In this document: positions 15,898-23,094 of the stretch, piece by piece
Layout of the letters: each line of letters starts with the position of its first letter
Position numbering within the stretch: the stretch's first letter is position 1
NCBI GenBank assembly: GCA_033549345.1
Contig: JAWSUT010000035.1
Location: forward strand, 1 to 25,072
Direction: 5' to 3'
DNA: 25,072 nucleotides
DNA from: JAWSUT01 sp033549345
GTDB taxonomy: Bacteria > Bacillota > Dethiobacteria > Dethiobacterales > Dethiobacteraceae
Position numbers and translations under genes: made by a program
The notes under the pieces: model-generated
Databases searched by the model: none
Told to the model about the DNA's origin: nothing
Seen by the model: only the letters and a program-made list of their open reading frames with translations

Positions 15898-16413
15898 ATG
15901 GTTATTATTAACGGGATAATAAAAGTCATCGATACGGTAAATGAAAAGATCTCCCAACTATCTTCTTTTCTTATCTATGGTTTGATATTGACTTTGTCCT
16001 ATGAAGTTTTTGCCAGGTATGTACTCGGCAGCCCGACACAATGGAGTTTCGATACGACCTATTTTATTTCCAGCCTGTTTATCATGTTGAGTATGGCCTA
16101 TACCTGGAAGTGCTGCGAACACGTCGGCGTGGATTTGATCTCCAGCAGACTACCCAAAAGAGTAACTGCTTTTCTAAACGTTATCTTTATCCTGGGATTA
16201 TTTTACCTTGCCTGGGGAAATATCGCCCGGGTGATGTATGTTGATGTCGTACGGTCCTGGGCCATGAAAGAAAGATCCACCATAGGTTTTATGCCCCCGA
16301 TTTATCCCTATAAAACATGGATATTTGCCGGGGTTATTATGATGCTCATACAAGGGGCCTCTCAGATAATTAAAGAATTTCTGGTTTTGCTTAAGGGGGG
16401 GGAGCAGTCATGA
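15898..16413 (+). CDS. dctQ: TRAP transporter small permease (DctQ)
   Basis: The 171-residue protein has four hydrophobic helices. It shows the DctQ-type pattern: a conserved SYEVFARYVLGSPTQWSFD-like loop after helix one, and GVDLISSRLP before helix three. It pairs with DctM to form the sodium-driven membrane complex. The ATG at 15898 is preferred because GGGGAA lies 5-7 nt ahead; the ATG at 15892 overlaps that site. The stop overlaps the dctM start (ATGA), so the two proteins are coupled. Confidence 0.9.
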   Translation: MVIINGIIKVIDTVNEKISQLSSFLIYGLILTLSYEVFARYVLGSPTQWSFDTTYFISSLFIMLSMAYTWKCCEHVGVDLISSRLPKRVTAFLNVIFILGLFYLAWGNIARVMYVDVVRSWAMKERSTIGFMPPIYPYKTWIFAGVIMMLIQGASQIIKEFLVLLKGGEQS

Positions 16414-17732
16414 GCGTTGAAATGATTACGGCATTAATGCTTACCGGTTTGATCGGTGCCGTTATGTTAGGCTTTCCGATCGGCTTCTCCCTGGCAGGTA
16501 TCGCCACAATCTTCGGCATGATCTTTGTGGGGCCGCAGATTGCTAATGCGTTTATGCTCAGGGTCTACCTGAACATGTCCGACTACACCCTGATTTCTAT
16601 TCCCCTTTTTGTTTTTATGGGGATTATTATTGAAAAGTCCGGGCTTGCCGGTAAGCTTTATGATGCGATATATGTTTTGACCGGAAAACTAAAAGGCGGC
16701 CTGGCTATTGCCACCGTCCTGACATGTACAATATTTGCAGCGGCGACAGGCGTTGTGGGGGCAACGGTAGTGACAATGGGAATCATGTCGCTGCCTGCGA
16801 TGATGAAATATAAATATGATAAGCCGATGGCTGCAGGAGCCGTCTGCGCCGGTGGGGCACTGGGTATTTTGATTCCACCAAGCATTCTGATTCTTGTCTA
16901 TGCTCCTGTGGCGAATATTTCCGTGGGTGCACTGCTGATCGGCGCTTTTATCCCGGGAATTATTCTGGCAATGCTTTATATTTTGTATATCGGTATTCGC
17001 TGTTTTATCAATCCTGAAATGGGCCCTTCAGCTTCTGAAGAGGACCTCCGTGTTACAACCATCGAAAAGATAAAGATGTTTGCCACATCGGTGTTACCTG
17101 TATTGGGACTGATCCTGGCTGTGTTGGGTACAATTTTCTTTGGTCTGGCAGCACCGACGGAAGCTGCAGCTATTGGTGCGCTGGCATCGATCATCCTGGC
17201 GGCAGCCTACCGGAAACTTTCCTGGGACACCATAAAAGAGGCTGCAGTCAGAACGGCCAGAACATCGGCCATGGTTTATCTGGTTGTCATCGGCGCATCG
17301 TTTTTTACCAGTGTGTTTATGAGACTGGGCAGCGGCCAGGTTATTGCGAACTTAATTTTAGGGTTACCGTTTGGCCCCTGGGGTATTTTGATTACCATGT
17401 GGCTGATTATTATCATCATGGGCTGTTTTCTGGACTGGATTGGCATTATTATGATTGTGGTACCTCTGTTTACACCCATCGCAGTTCAACTGGGCTTCAA
17501 TCCTGTCTGGTTTTCACTGATGAACATTGTTGTGCTGCAGACATCTTTCCTGACACCGCCTTTTGCGCTGACGATTTTTTATCTGAAAGGTGTCGCACCG
17601 CCTGAAATTACCCTGAGCCACATCTACAGGGGTGTAGTGCCCTACCTGCTATTAATGATTGTTGCAGTCGTTCTTTTCTCCCTGTTTCCCGAAATTCTCT
17701 TATTTGCTCCGCGGGCAGCAGGCTTAATGTAG
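16410..17732 (+). CDS. dctM: TRAP transporter large permease (DctM)
   Basis: The 440-residue transport subunit has about eleven to twelve membrane helices. It carries typical DctM segments: PLFVFMGIIIEKSGLAGKLYDA, GGLAIATVLTCTIFAAATGVVGATV and GGALGILIPPSILILVYAPVANISVG near residue 150. It carries the substrate with sodium ions after delivery by DctP. The length is typical of the family. Overlap with dctQ and a GGGGGGAG ribosome site show tight coupling. The dehydrogenase gene begins 42 nt later in the same transcript. Confidence 0.94.
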   Translation: MSVEMITALMLTGLIGAVMLGFPIGFSLAGIATIFGMIFVGPQIANAFMLRVYLNMSDYTLISIPLFVFMGIIIEKSGLAGKLYDAIYVLTGKLKGGLAIATVLTCTIFAAATGVVGATVVTMGIMSLPAMMKYKYDKPMAAGAVCAGGALGILIPPSILILVYAPVANISVGALLIGAFIPGIILAMLYILYIGIRCFINPEMGPSASEEDLRVTTIEKIKMFATSVLPVLGLILAVLGTIFFGLAAPTEAAAIGALASIILAAAYRKLSWDTIKEAAVRTARTSAMVYLVVIGASFFTSVFMRLGSGQVIANLILGLPFGPWGILITMWLIIIIMGCFLDWIGIIMIVVPLFTPIAVQLGFNPVWFSLMNIVVLQTSFLTPPFALTIFYLKGVAPPEITLSHIYRGVVPYLLLMIVAVVLFSLFPEILLFAPRAAGLM

Positions 17733-17774
17733 GGAACATTACAGAATCCAAACTTTGTGTTGGGAGTGATCGGA

Positions 17775-18515
17775 GTGCGCTTAAAAGATAAAGTAGCCAT
17801 TATTACCGGGGGCGGTTCCGGTATCGGTAAAGAAGGGGCCATTCTGTACTGCCGGGAGGGAGCCCGTGTGGTGGTGGCCGATTACAGTGAGGAAGCCGGT
17901 CAAAAAACAGTTGCCGAGCTGCAAGAAGCGGGTTTCGAGGCCAGTTTCTGCAAGGTCAATGTGGCTGACAGAAAACAGGTTCAGGCAATGGTAGACTTTA
18001 CGGTAGAGACATATGGCAGAATTGATGTTTTAGTCAACAATGCGGGGATTACACAGGACAGTCTGCTGGTGAAAATGACCGATGAGCAGTGGGACCGTGT
18101 CATTGATATTAACCTGACAGGCGTTTTCAACTGCGGTCGTGCTGTTGCCGCTAAAATGACAGAGCAGGGCAGCGGCAGAATTATTAACACGTCTTCTGTG
18201 GTTGGCGTCTACGGCAATATGGGTCAGACCAACTATGCCGCCACCAAGGCCGGAGTGATTGGCATGACGAAATCCTGGGCCAAGGAGCTGGGACCGAAGG
18301 GGATTACTGTCAACGCAGTGGCGCCCGGGTATATTCAGACTGAAATGACAAAAAAGGTCCCGGAAAAAATTCTGGCGATGATGCGGGAAAAAACACCCCT
18401 GAGACGACTTGGCACACCGTTGGATGTTGCACGCATTTACCTGTTTCTGGCGTCTTCCGACGCCGACTTCTTAAACGGTGCGGTAGTCAATGTCGACGGA
18501 GGCCTTGTTTTATAA
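17775..18515 (+). CDS. Short-chain dehydrogenase, likely 3-hydroxyacyl-CoA
   Basis: The 246-residue classical SDR resembles FabG and PhaB. Visible elements are the TGGGSGIG cofactor loop (11-18), NNAG (88-91), and the catalytic Asn113, Ser141, Tyr154 and Lys158. Asp36 at the end of the second strand (VVVADYS) is the usual mark of NAD rather than NADP preference. That fits an oxidative, breakdown role better than fatty-acid synthesis. I start at the GTG at 17775 with GGGAG 8 nt ahead; a GTG at 17757 is in frame without a ribosome site. Between a TRAP transporter and a thiolase, it is best read as a (R)-3-hydroxybutyryl-CoA dehydrogenase or free 3-hydroxyacid dehydrogenase. Confidence 0.9.
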   Translation: MRLKDKVAIITGGGSGIGKEGAILYCREGARVVVADYSEEAGQKTVAELQEAGFEASFCKVNVADRKQVQAMVDFTVETYGRIDVLVNNAGITQDSLLVKMTDEQWDRVIDINLTGVFNCGRAVAAKMTEQGSGRIINTSSVVGVYGNMGQTNYAATKAGVIGMTKSWAKELGPKGITVNAVAPGYIQTEMTKKVPEKILAMMREKTPLRRLGTPLDVARIYLFLASSDADFLNGAVVNVDGGLVL

Positions 18516-18557
18516 CAATAAAGGAACCCGCTGGAACACAGCAAGGGAGGGCATAAC

Positions 18558-19733
18558 TTGGACGACGTTGTAATTGTCGGCGGCGCGAGAACGCCGATTG
18601 GCACATTTGGCGGCAGCTTAAAAGATGTGCGCTGCCGGGATCTGGGAACGATTGCCGTAAAGAGTGCTCTCAGGCGGACAGGGACAGAACCCGGCGATGT
18701 GGACCATGTTATTTTCGGCCATGTCATTCAGGATACCTATGAAGCATCCAATATTGCCAGAGATATCACTCTGGCAGCAGGGATACCGGATACTGTGCCG
18801 GCTTTTACCTTAAACAGGCTCTGCGGCTCCGGGCTGGAAGCGATTAATATGGCCGCACAGTTTATTATGACGGGTAATGCCGATGTTGTTGTGGCCGGTG
18901 GTGCAGAATCCATGAGCCGGGCACCCTATCTGTTAAAGAACAGCAGATTCGGCTGCCGCATGGGAAATGACACTGTGTATGACTCGATGTTGGCAACGTT
19001 AACCGACTCAACGTATCATATTCATATGGGTGAGACGGCGGAGAATCTGGCAGAAAAGCTGTCAATAACCAGAGAAGAGCAGGACCAGTTTGCTCTTGAG
19101 AGCCAGCAAAAGGCTCTCAGGGCCATCGCAGGGGGAAAGTTCAAAGGTGAAATCGAGCCTGTCCCTGTGAGAAGCAGGAAGGAAGAACTGCTGTTTGCTG
19201 TGGATGAACATCCCCGGGAAACAACGCTGACTGCCCTGGCAACACTGCCTACGGTGTTTCGTAAAGGCGGCAGTGTCACACCGGGTAATGCGTCCGGGCT
19301 AAATGATGCCGCAGCGGCTGTAGTGCTCATGTCTGCCCGCAGAGCTGAAGCGCTGGGACTAAAACCCCTGGCAAGAATTGTTTCATTTGCTGCCTCGGGA
19401 GTTGATCCTAAAATCATGGGATACGGGCCGGTTCCTGCAACCAAAAAAGCACTGTCCCGAGCGGGTATCAACCTGTCAGATATTGAACTGATTGAAGCAA
19501 ACGAAGCATTTGCCGCCCAGTATCTGGCGGTGGAAAAAGAACTGGGGATTAACAGGCAAATCGTAAACCCCAATGGCGGAGCCATTGCCCTTGGGCACCC
19601 TCTTGGTGCTACAGGAGCAATTTTAACGATTAAATTAATGAATGAACTGCAAAGACAGCAAAAGAAGCTTGGCCTGATCACTTTGTGCGTCGGCGGCGGA
19701 CAGGGTGTATCCTCAATCATTGAGTCAATATAA
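18558..19733 (+). CDS. Acetyl-CoA acetyltransferase (thiolase)
   Basis: This 391-residue thiolase II splits acetoacetyl-CoA with CoA into two acetyl-CoA, or runs the reverse condensation. Catalytic residues are all present: Cys89 in NRLCGSGLEAI, His347 in GGAIALGHPLGATGA and Cys377 in LCVGGGQG. It starts with TTG at 18558, 7 nt after AAGGGAGG; no other start fits the conserved N-terminus DDVVIVGGARTPIG. Last gene of the sigma-54 operon, 42 nt after the dehydrogenase, closed by a terminator. Its position suggests it finishes the pathway by yielding acetyl-CoA, which can also be the CoA donor for the transferase. Confidence 0.95.
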   Translation: MDDVVIVGGARTPIGTFGGSLKDVRCRDLGTIAVKSALRRTGTEPGDVDHVIFGHVIQDTYEASNIARDITLAAGIPDTVPAFTLNRLCGSGLEAINMAAQFIMTGNADVVVAGGAESMSRAPYLLKNSRFGCRMGNDTVYDSMLATLTDSTYHIHMGETAENLAEKLSITREEQDQFALESQQKALRAIAGGKFKGEIEPVPVRSRKEELLFAVDEHPRETTLTALATLPTVFRKGGSVTPGNASGLNDAAAAVVLMSARRAEALGLKPLARIVSFAASGVDPKIMGYGPVPATKKALSRAGINLSDIELIEANEAFAAQYLAVEKELGINRQIVNPNGGAIALGHPLGATGAILTIKLMNELQRQQKKLGLITLCVGGGQGVSSIIESI

Positions 19734-19736
19734 AAT

Positions 19737-19767
19737 AAAAATTGCCCTCATTACGGGGGCAATTTTT
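19737..19767 (+). terminator. Terminator of the CoA-transferase/TRAP operon
   Basis: AAAAATTGCCC pairs with GGGCAATTTTT; the stem extends by TC/GG around a 5-nt ATTAC loop. The 3' arm supplies the T run. It begins 4 nt after the thiolase stop. Confidence 0.9.
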
Positions 19768-19814
19768 GAATACGTAAAGACAGTTTATTATGCCATCTAG
19801 AGGAGGTCCCCGTC

Positions 19815-20669
19815 ATGTACCAGGAGAAAATTTCTGCACTGGATGCATTTACTGTAGCTGCTCCTTATATTAATGAACTGCTGATAGATGATGTGGCTGT
19901 AGCTGTTGTGGATGCTGCCACATTAAAATATGTCCAGTATGTTTCCGGCAAGACCATTGCATTTCCGGTCAAAGTCGGTGAACTGTGCCCGGAACAAACA
20001 ATTACAATGGAGGCCATCAAGCAAAAAAGAAAAGTAGTTAAAAAAGCAGGTGCAGAAACGTTTGGATTCCCCTATATGAGCATAGGCATGCCATTAATGG
20101 ATGAGAATGAACAGGTTATCGGTTCTGTTTCTTTTAATACATCCCTGCAAAGGCAAAACCAGGTGATGGAGATGTCTGCCGGACTTGATGAGATCATCCG
20201 TAAGGTGAGTGAAGAAATCACAAATATGGCGGGAGAGGCACAGGAGCTGCATGCAGTGGGAAAAGAACTGTCTGCTCTGGCAGAAGAGCTGCGGGATAAA
20301 ATGGAGGAAACCAATAAAGTTATCGAAGTCATGAATAATATAACATCGCAAACTAAGCTGTTAGGGCTAAATGCTTCGATTGAGGCTGCCCGCGCCGGTA
20401 AGGAAGGATTGGGCTTTGGTGTGGTTGCCCATGAGATTGGCAAGCTCTCGGAGAGCAGCGCGAATTCACTTAACCAAATCAATACCATTCTGAAAGTTCT
20501 GCGGGATGCACAGCAAAAACAAAACACAGAAGTTAACAAAGTGGACCGTATCGCAGAAGGGCAGGCGCTCTTGGCCCAGAATATTGCCGACAGTGTTCTG
20601 ATCATTGAAGAGAAATCGAACCGGCTGGTTAATCTGGCCGGCGTCATAGATATTGAGTCGGAAAAATAG
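19815..20669 (+). CDS. Soluble methyl-accepting chemoreceptor-like protein
   Basis: This 284-residue protein has no membrane segment. Residues 1-115 form a small alpha/beta sensor module (VAVAVVDAATLKYVQYVSGK and YMSIGMPLMDENEQVIGSVSF). From about 120 on it is a helical signalling hairpin whose tip is conserved: QTKLLGLNASIEAARAGKEG, then GFGVVAHEIGKLSE (180-212). The tip is the CheA/CheW contact of chemoreceptors. The LLGLNASIE variant replaces the usual LLALNAAIE, and the signalling arms are short. A cytosolic receptor would sense an internal metabolite. AGGAGG precedes the ATG. It follows the catabolic operon but has its own unit after the terminator. No other chemotaxis gene is in view. 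Confidence 0.88.
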   Translation: MYQEKISALDAFTVAAPYINELLIDDVAVAVVDAATLKYVQYVSGKTIAFPVKVGELCPEQTITMEAIKQKRKVVKKAGAETFGFPYMSIGMPLMDENEQVIGSVSFNTSLQRQNQVMEMSAGLDEIIRKVSEEITNMAGEAQELHAVGKELSALAEELRDKMEETNKVIEVMNNITSQTKLLGLNASIEAARAGKEGLGFGVVAHEIGKLSESSANSLNQINTILKVLRDAQQKQNTEVNKVDRIAEGQALLAQNIADSVLIIEEKSNRLVNLAGVIDIESEK

Positions 20670-20696
20670 TGTAAAGATTTATTGGCGGGTGAGCAG

Positions 20697-21638
20697 ATGC
20701 AGACAATAATTGATTTAATTTTAACATCCGGTGAGACAGGGATTAATCTGGCCCTATATGTTCTTCTCCCTGTGATGGTTGTGATGATGTCTTTGATGAG
20801 GGTATTGGAAGACAGGGGAGTTTTAACCCGGATTGCCATATTCATCTCACCGCTTCTGATTTTTTATGGGCTTCCGGGATTAGGGGCGTTTGCCATTTTA
20901 CAGGTTCTTCTGGTTAGTTTCGCTGCGCCACTAGCGACCTTAAAAATAATGGAGCGCGACAGTGCTCTGGAAAAAAAGAAAATCGCTGCTACCCTGGCGG
21001 CGATTCTGACGATGTCCCAGGCCAACGCTGCGTTCCCGTTAGCTGTGGCGGGGCTCAACCTGCCTGTAACGATGGCAACTTCCATGGCAGGCGGCCTGTT
21101 GGCCGCACTTCTGGCTTACAGGCTGGCAGGCAATGGAGAGCTGAAGGAAGAACAGTACACCGTACAAAAACAGGCAGAAGTTTTGGTGCATGAGAAAAGC
21201 GGAATCCTGCAGGTTTTGTTCAGGGGAGGGGAAGAAGGAATCCAGGTTGCATTCAAAGCGATTCCGGCATTAATCCTGGCGATTCTGTTGGTGAATATCT
21301 TGCGCAGCATCGGGGCTATTGACCTGCTGGAAACAGTATTATCACCTTTCCTGACAAGCATTGGCGTGCCGGGGATTGCTGTACTGCCCGTTGCTACAAA
21401 ATATCTGGCGGGTGGTACAGCGATGATGGCCATAACCCTGGATTTAGTTAAAGAAGGTGCCCTGACTGCAGCCGAGTTAAACAGGATTGCCGGCTTTATG
21501 ATAAACCCACTTGACCCTGTTGGAGTTGCCGTTCTGGTTTCTGCCGGACCGCGGGTGACGGCGCAAATTAAACCCGCTGCCCTGGGTGCTGTGGCAGGCA
21601 TCCTTGTTAGAGCCGTACTACATTTTATAATTTTTTAA
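20697..21638 (+). CDS. Gate (nucleoside recognition) domain membrane protein
   Basis: The 313-residue integral membrane protein has about eight hydrophobic helices. It is built from two similar halves separated by a charged loop at about residues 145-165. Each half resembles the Gate / nucleoside recognition domain (PF07670) of SpmA/SpmB, YlbJ and CNT/FeoB proteins: GAFAILQVLLVSFAAPLATL in the first half, and VLPVATKYLAGGTAMMAI plus NPLDPVGVAVLVSAGP in the second. The transported molecule is unknown. The ATG at 20697 behind GGGTGAG is preferred over TTG at 20682. It begins 27 nt after the chemoreceptor-like gene, so the two are probably cotranscribed. Confidence 0.78.
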   Translation: MQTIIDLILTSGETGINLALYVLLPVMVVMMSLMRVLEDRGVLTRIAIFISPLLIFYGLPGLGAFAILQVLLVSFAAPLATLKIMERDSALEKKKIAATLAAILTMSQANAAFPLAVAGLNLPVTMATSMAGGLLAALLAYRLAGNGELKEEQYTVQKQAEVLVHEKSGILQVLFRGGEEGIQVAFKAIPALILAILLVNILRSIGAIDLLETVLSPFLTSIGVPGIAVLPVATKYLAGGTAMMAITLDLVKEGALTAAELNRIAGFMINPLDPVGVAVLVSAGPRVTAQIKPAALGAVAGILVRAVLHFIIF

Positions 21639-21657
21639 AACCGCGGCGGCTGTTAAC

Positions 21658-21708
21658 TTGCAGGGGGCAGAATCATATGCTACAATATAGTCAGTATGCT
21701 GATAATAT
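21658..21708 (+). promoter_or_regulatory. marR promoter with overlapping palindromic operator
   Basis: TTGCAG (21658-21663) and TACAAT (21681-21686) are spaced by 17 bp. A near-palindrome with arms ATATAGTCAG (21685-21694) and CTGATAATAT (21699-21708) around TATG starts at the -10 box and covers the transcription start. This is the usual position of a MarR autorepression site. Two base pairs in the arms mismatch. Confidence 0.6.
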
Positions 21709-21736
21709 GTATTGTGAGTACACGGGGAGGTTAGGT

Positions 21737-22165
21737 ATGTTTGATATTGAAAACAGTCTGGGCTTTTTATTGGCCAAGTGCCATCAAAAAGCCTTTCATA
21801 TTTTCCGGCAGAAGCTGGAGCCGTATAACTTAACTCCTCCTCAGTTTGCCACGCTGGCATTTCTCTGGAAAAAAGACGGTGTCACTCAGGTTAAGCTGGG
21901 TGAATTAATGGGAGTTGACAGAACCACCATTAGCGGAATTGTCGACCGCCTTGAGCGGACTGAACTTGTCAGGCGGGATGCAGATGCCGCAGACAGGCGT
22001 TCCTGGATGCTGTTTCTGACAGAAAAGGGCAGGAATATGGAAGGGGAACTGTCCCCTCTTGCCAGGGAGTTTAATGATTCACTGGCTATGGATTTGTCGG
22101 AAGATGAACGGTCTCAGTTAGTTACCACTCTGGCAAAAATCAGATTCTCGTTAAAACATTCTTAA
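21737..22165 (+). CDS. MarR-family transcriptional regulator
   Basis: The 142-residue winged-helix regulator shows the MarR pattern: LTPPQFATLAFLWKKDGVTQ, recognition helix GVDRTTISGIVDRLERTELV (59-78), and the wing DADAADRRSWMLFLTEKG. Dimerisation helices lie at both ends. MarR proteins usually repress their own and neighbouring genes and release DNA on binding a phenolic or lipophilic ligand or on Cys oxidation. Cys15 is the only cysteine. ATG 21737 behind GGGGAGGTTAGG is chosen over an upstream ATG at 21677 that lies within the promoter. The downstream zinc-finger gene, 18 nt away, is likely in the same transcript. Confidence 0.93.
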   Translation: MFDIENSLGFLLAKCHQKAFHIFRQKLEPYNLTPPQFATLAFLWKKDGVTQVKLGELMGVDRTTISGIVDRLERTELVRRDADAADRRSWMLFLTEKGRNMEGELSPLAREFNDSLAMDLSEDERSQLVTTLAKIRFSLKHS

Positions 22166-22183
22166 AAACGGAGGTTGACTAAA

Positions 22184-22555
22184 ATGGAGTGTGCAAAGTG
22201 CAAGGATCCTATTCCCGCAGGTGAGGAGTGCAATTACCTGGGAAAGACAATCTGCGAGGACTGTTATATTGTGGCACTGTCACCGCCCCGGACCTGCGAT
22301 GTTGCTGCGGTGCAGTCTGCCACAAAGCACAGGGAAGCAATGGGCCAAAGTGGTACAGAAGGTCTGACAGCGCTGCAGAAAGAGATTGTTGAGTTTATCA
22401 GGGAGCGGGGTAAGGCCACAAAACAGGAAATCGCTGAAAAGTTCGAGATGAAACAGTGGGAACTGGATAAGCAATTTGCCGTGTTAAGGCATTGCGAGGT
22501 GCTAAAAGCAAAAAAAGTGGATGACACTGTTTATATCGTGCTGTTTGATGTTTAG
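22184..22555 (+). CDS. Zinc-finger plus winged-helix protein
   Basis: The 123-residue protein starts with a LIM-like or zinc-ribbon metal site: Cys3-x2-Cys6, Cys16, Cys24-x2-Cys27 in CEDCY. A linker with SPPRTCDVAAVQSATKHR follows. The C-terminal half is a small winged helix (LTALQKEIVEFIRERGKATKQEIAEKFEM, then a beta hairpin). I recall similar unannotated proteins in Clostridia and Deltaproteobacteria with the DALSPxxTCD motif, but no function. ATG 22184 is chosen, 9 nt from CGGAGG; the TTG at 22175 touches that site. Probably cotranscribed with marR. It may be a metal- or redox-responsive regulator; that is inference. Confidence 0.7.
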   Translation: MECAKCKDPIPAGEECNYLGKTICEDCYIVALSPPRTCDVAAVQSATKHREAMGQSGTEGLTALQKEIVEFIRERGKATKQEIAEKFEMKQWELDKQFAVLRHCEVLKAKKVDDTVYIVLFDV

Positions 22556-22561
22556 ATAGCA

Positions 22562-22595
22562 AAAAGCGGGTTTCGCCTATGCGAAACCCGCTTTT
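22562..22595. terminator. Bidirectional terminator after zinc-finger gene
   Basis: AAAAGCGGGTTTCGC pairs perfectly with GCGAAACCCGCTTTT over CTAT. T runs occur on both strands, so it also ends the minus-strand VTC relic. The core GGGTTTCGC/GCGAAACCC is shared with the terminator at 7743-7784. Confidence 0.9.
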
Positions 22596-22606
22596 AATAA
22601 TTTTGC

Positions 22607-23005
22607 TTAGCTTAATTTAGGCCCCGTGGCCGCGTTATCCCCAGGGCAGCTCTGACTCGCTGCAGTTGTTTGCTCAGTGCTGATATAGCCCTGGCTCCAC
22701 ATGGGTGTTACCACATCCGGCCGGGACATCTCAATACCCTGGGTGAACTTGCTGTTTGCCACCACTTTTAGACCATGTCGCCTGACGATCTTTGTCAGCC
22801 GGGCAGGCTGCTCATTGCGGCATTTAATTTCCAGGATGATTTCGTTCTTATTGTGGGTACGGAAAAAGGGCTGTCTGGGGAAGAGTAAGGAGGCACTGCT
22901 GCTGCGTACGTCCTGGTCAAAGGTAATACGCAGATCCTCCATTTGGCGGGATTTCAGACCCACCCGCTGAGGTACTCCATATCTCTCTGCCTGCAGGTAT
23001 ATGGT
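22607..23005 (-). pseudogene. Truncated VTC-domain protein relic
   Basis: Translated from 23005 the frame reads TIYLQAERYG, then MEDLRITFDQDVRS and NEIILEIKCRNEQPARLTKI. These resemble the second half of the VTC domain (PF09359) of polyphosphate-polymerase-like proteins: RITFD strand, LEIK strand and a helix leading to SKF(Y). The N-terminal half, with the basic nucleotide-binding tunnel residues, is missing. A stop (TGA) precedes the homology, and the first in-frame conventional start is GTG at 22963, inside the domain. AAGGAG lies just ahead of an ATA codon (23002-23000), which is not a credible start. The family call is from motif memory. It is most likely inactive. Confidence 0.5.
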
Positions 23006-23045
23006 TCACTCCTTTTTTACATGGGTCCGAGCCTTTTTAATACGA

Positions 23046-23075
23046 AAACCCCCCCTGTCTGACAGGGGGGGGGCG
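23046..23075 (-). terminator. Terminator after acidic lipoprotein gene
   Basis: CCCCCCTG and CAGGGGGG pair around TCTGA; in the minus direction a TTTTCG tail follows. It lies 20-25 nt beyond the lipoprotein stop. Confidence 0.75.
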
Positions 23076-23094
23076 AAATACACAACTTTGTCTG

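Noticed and set aside
19022..19720. 232-codon open frame on the minus strand
   Set aside because: Antisense shadow of the thiolase gene; biased composition (Ser, Ala, Pro) with no ribosome site or family pattern.
20072..20845. 257-codon open frame on the minus strand
   Set aside because: Lies antisense to the chemoreceptor-like gene and the start of the Gate protein gene; Ser-rich and without any domain signature.
21116..21601. 161-codon open frame on the minus strand
   Set aside because: Antisense to the Gate-domain protein, whose hydrophobic codons create the long frame.
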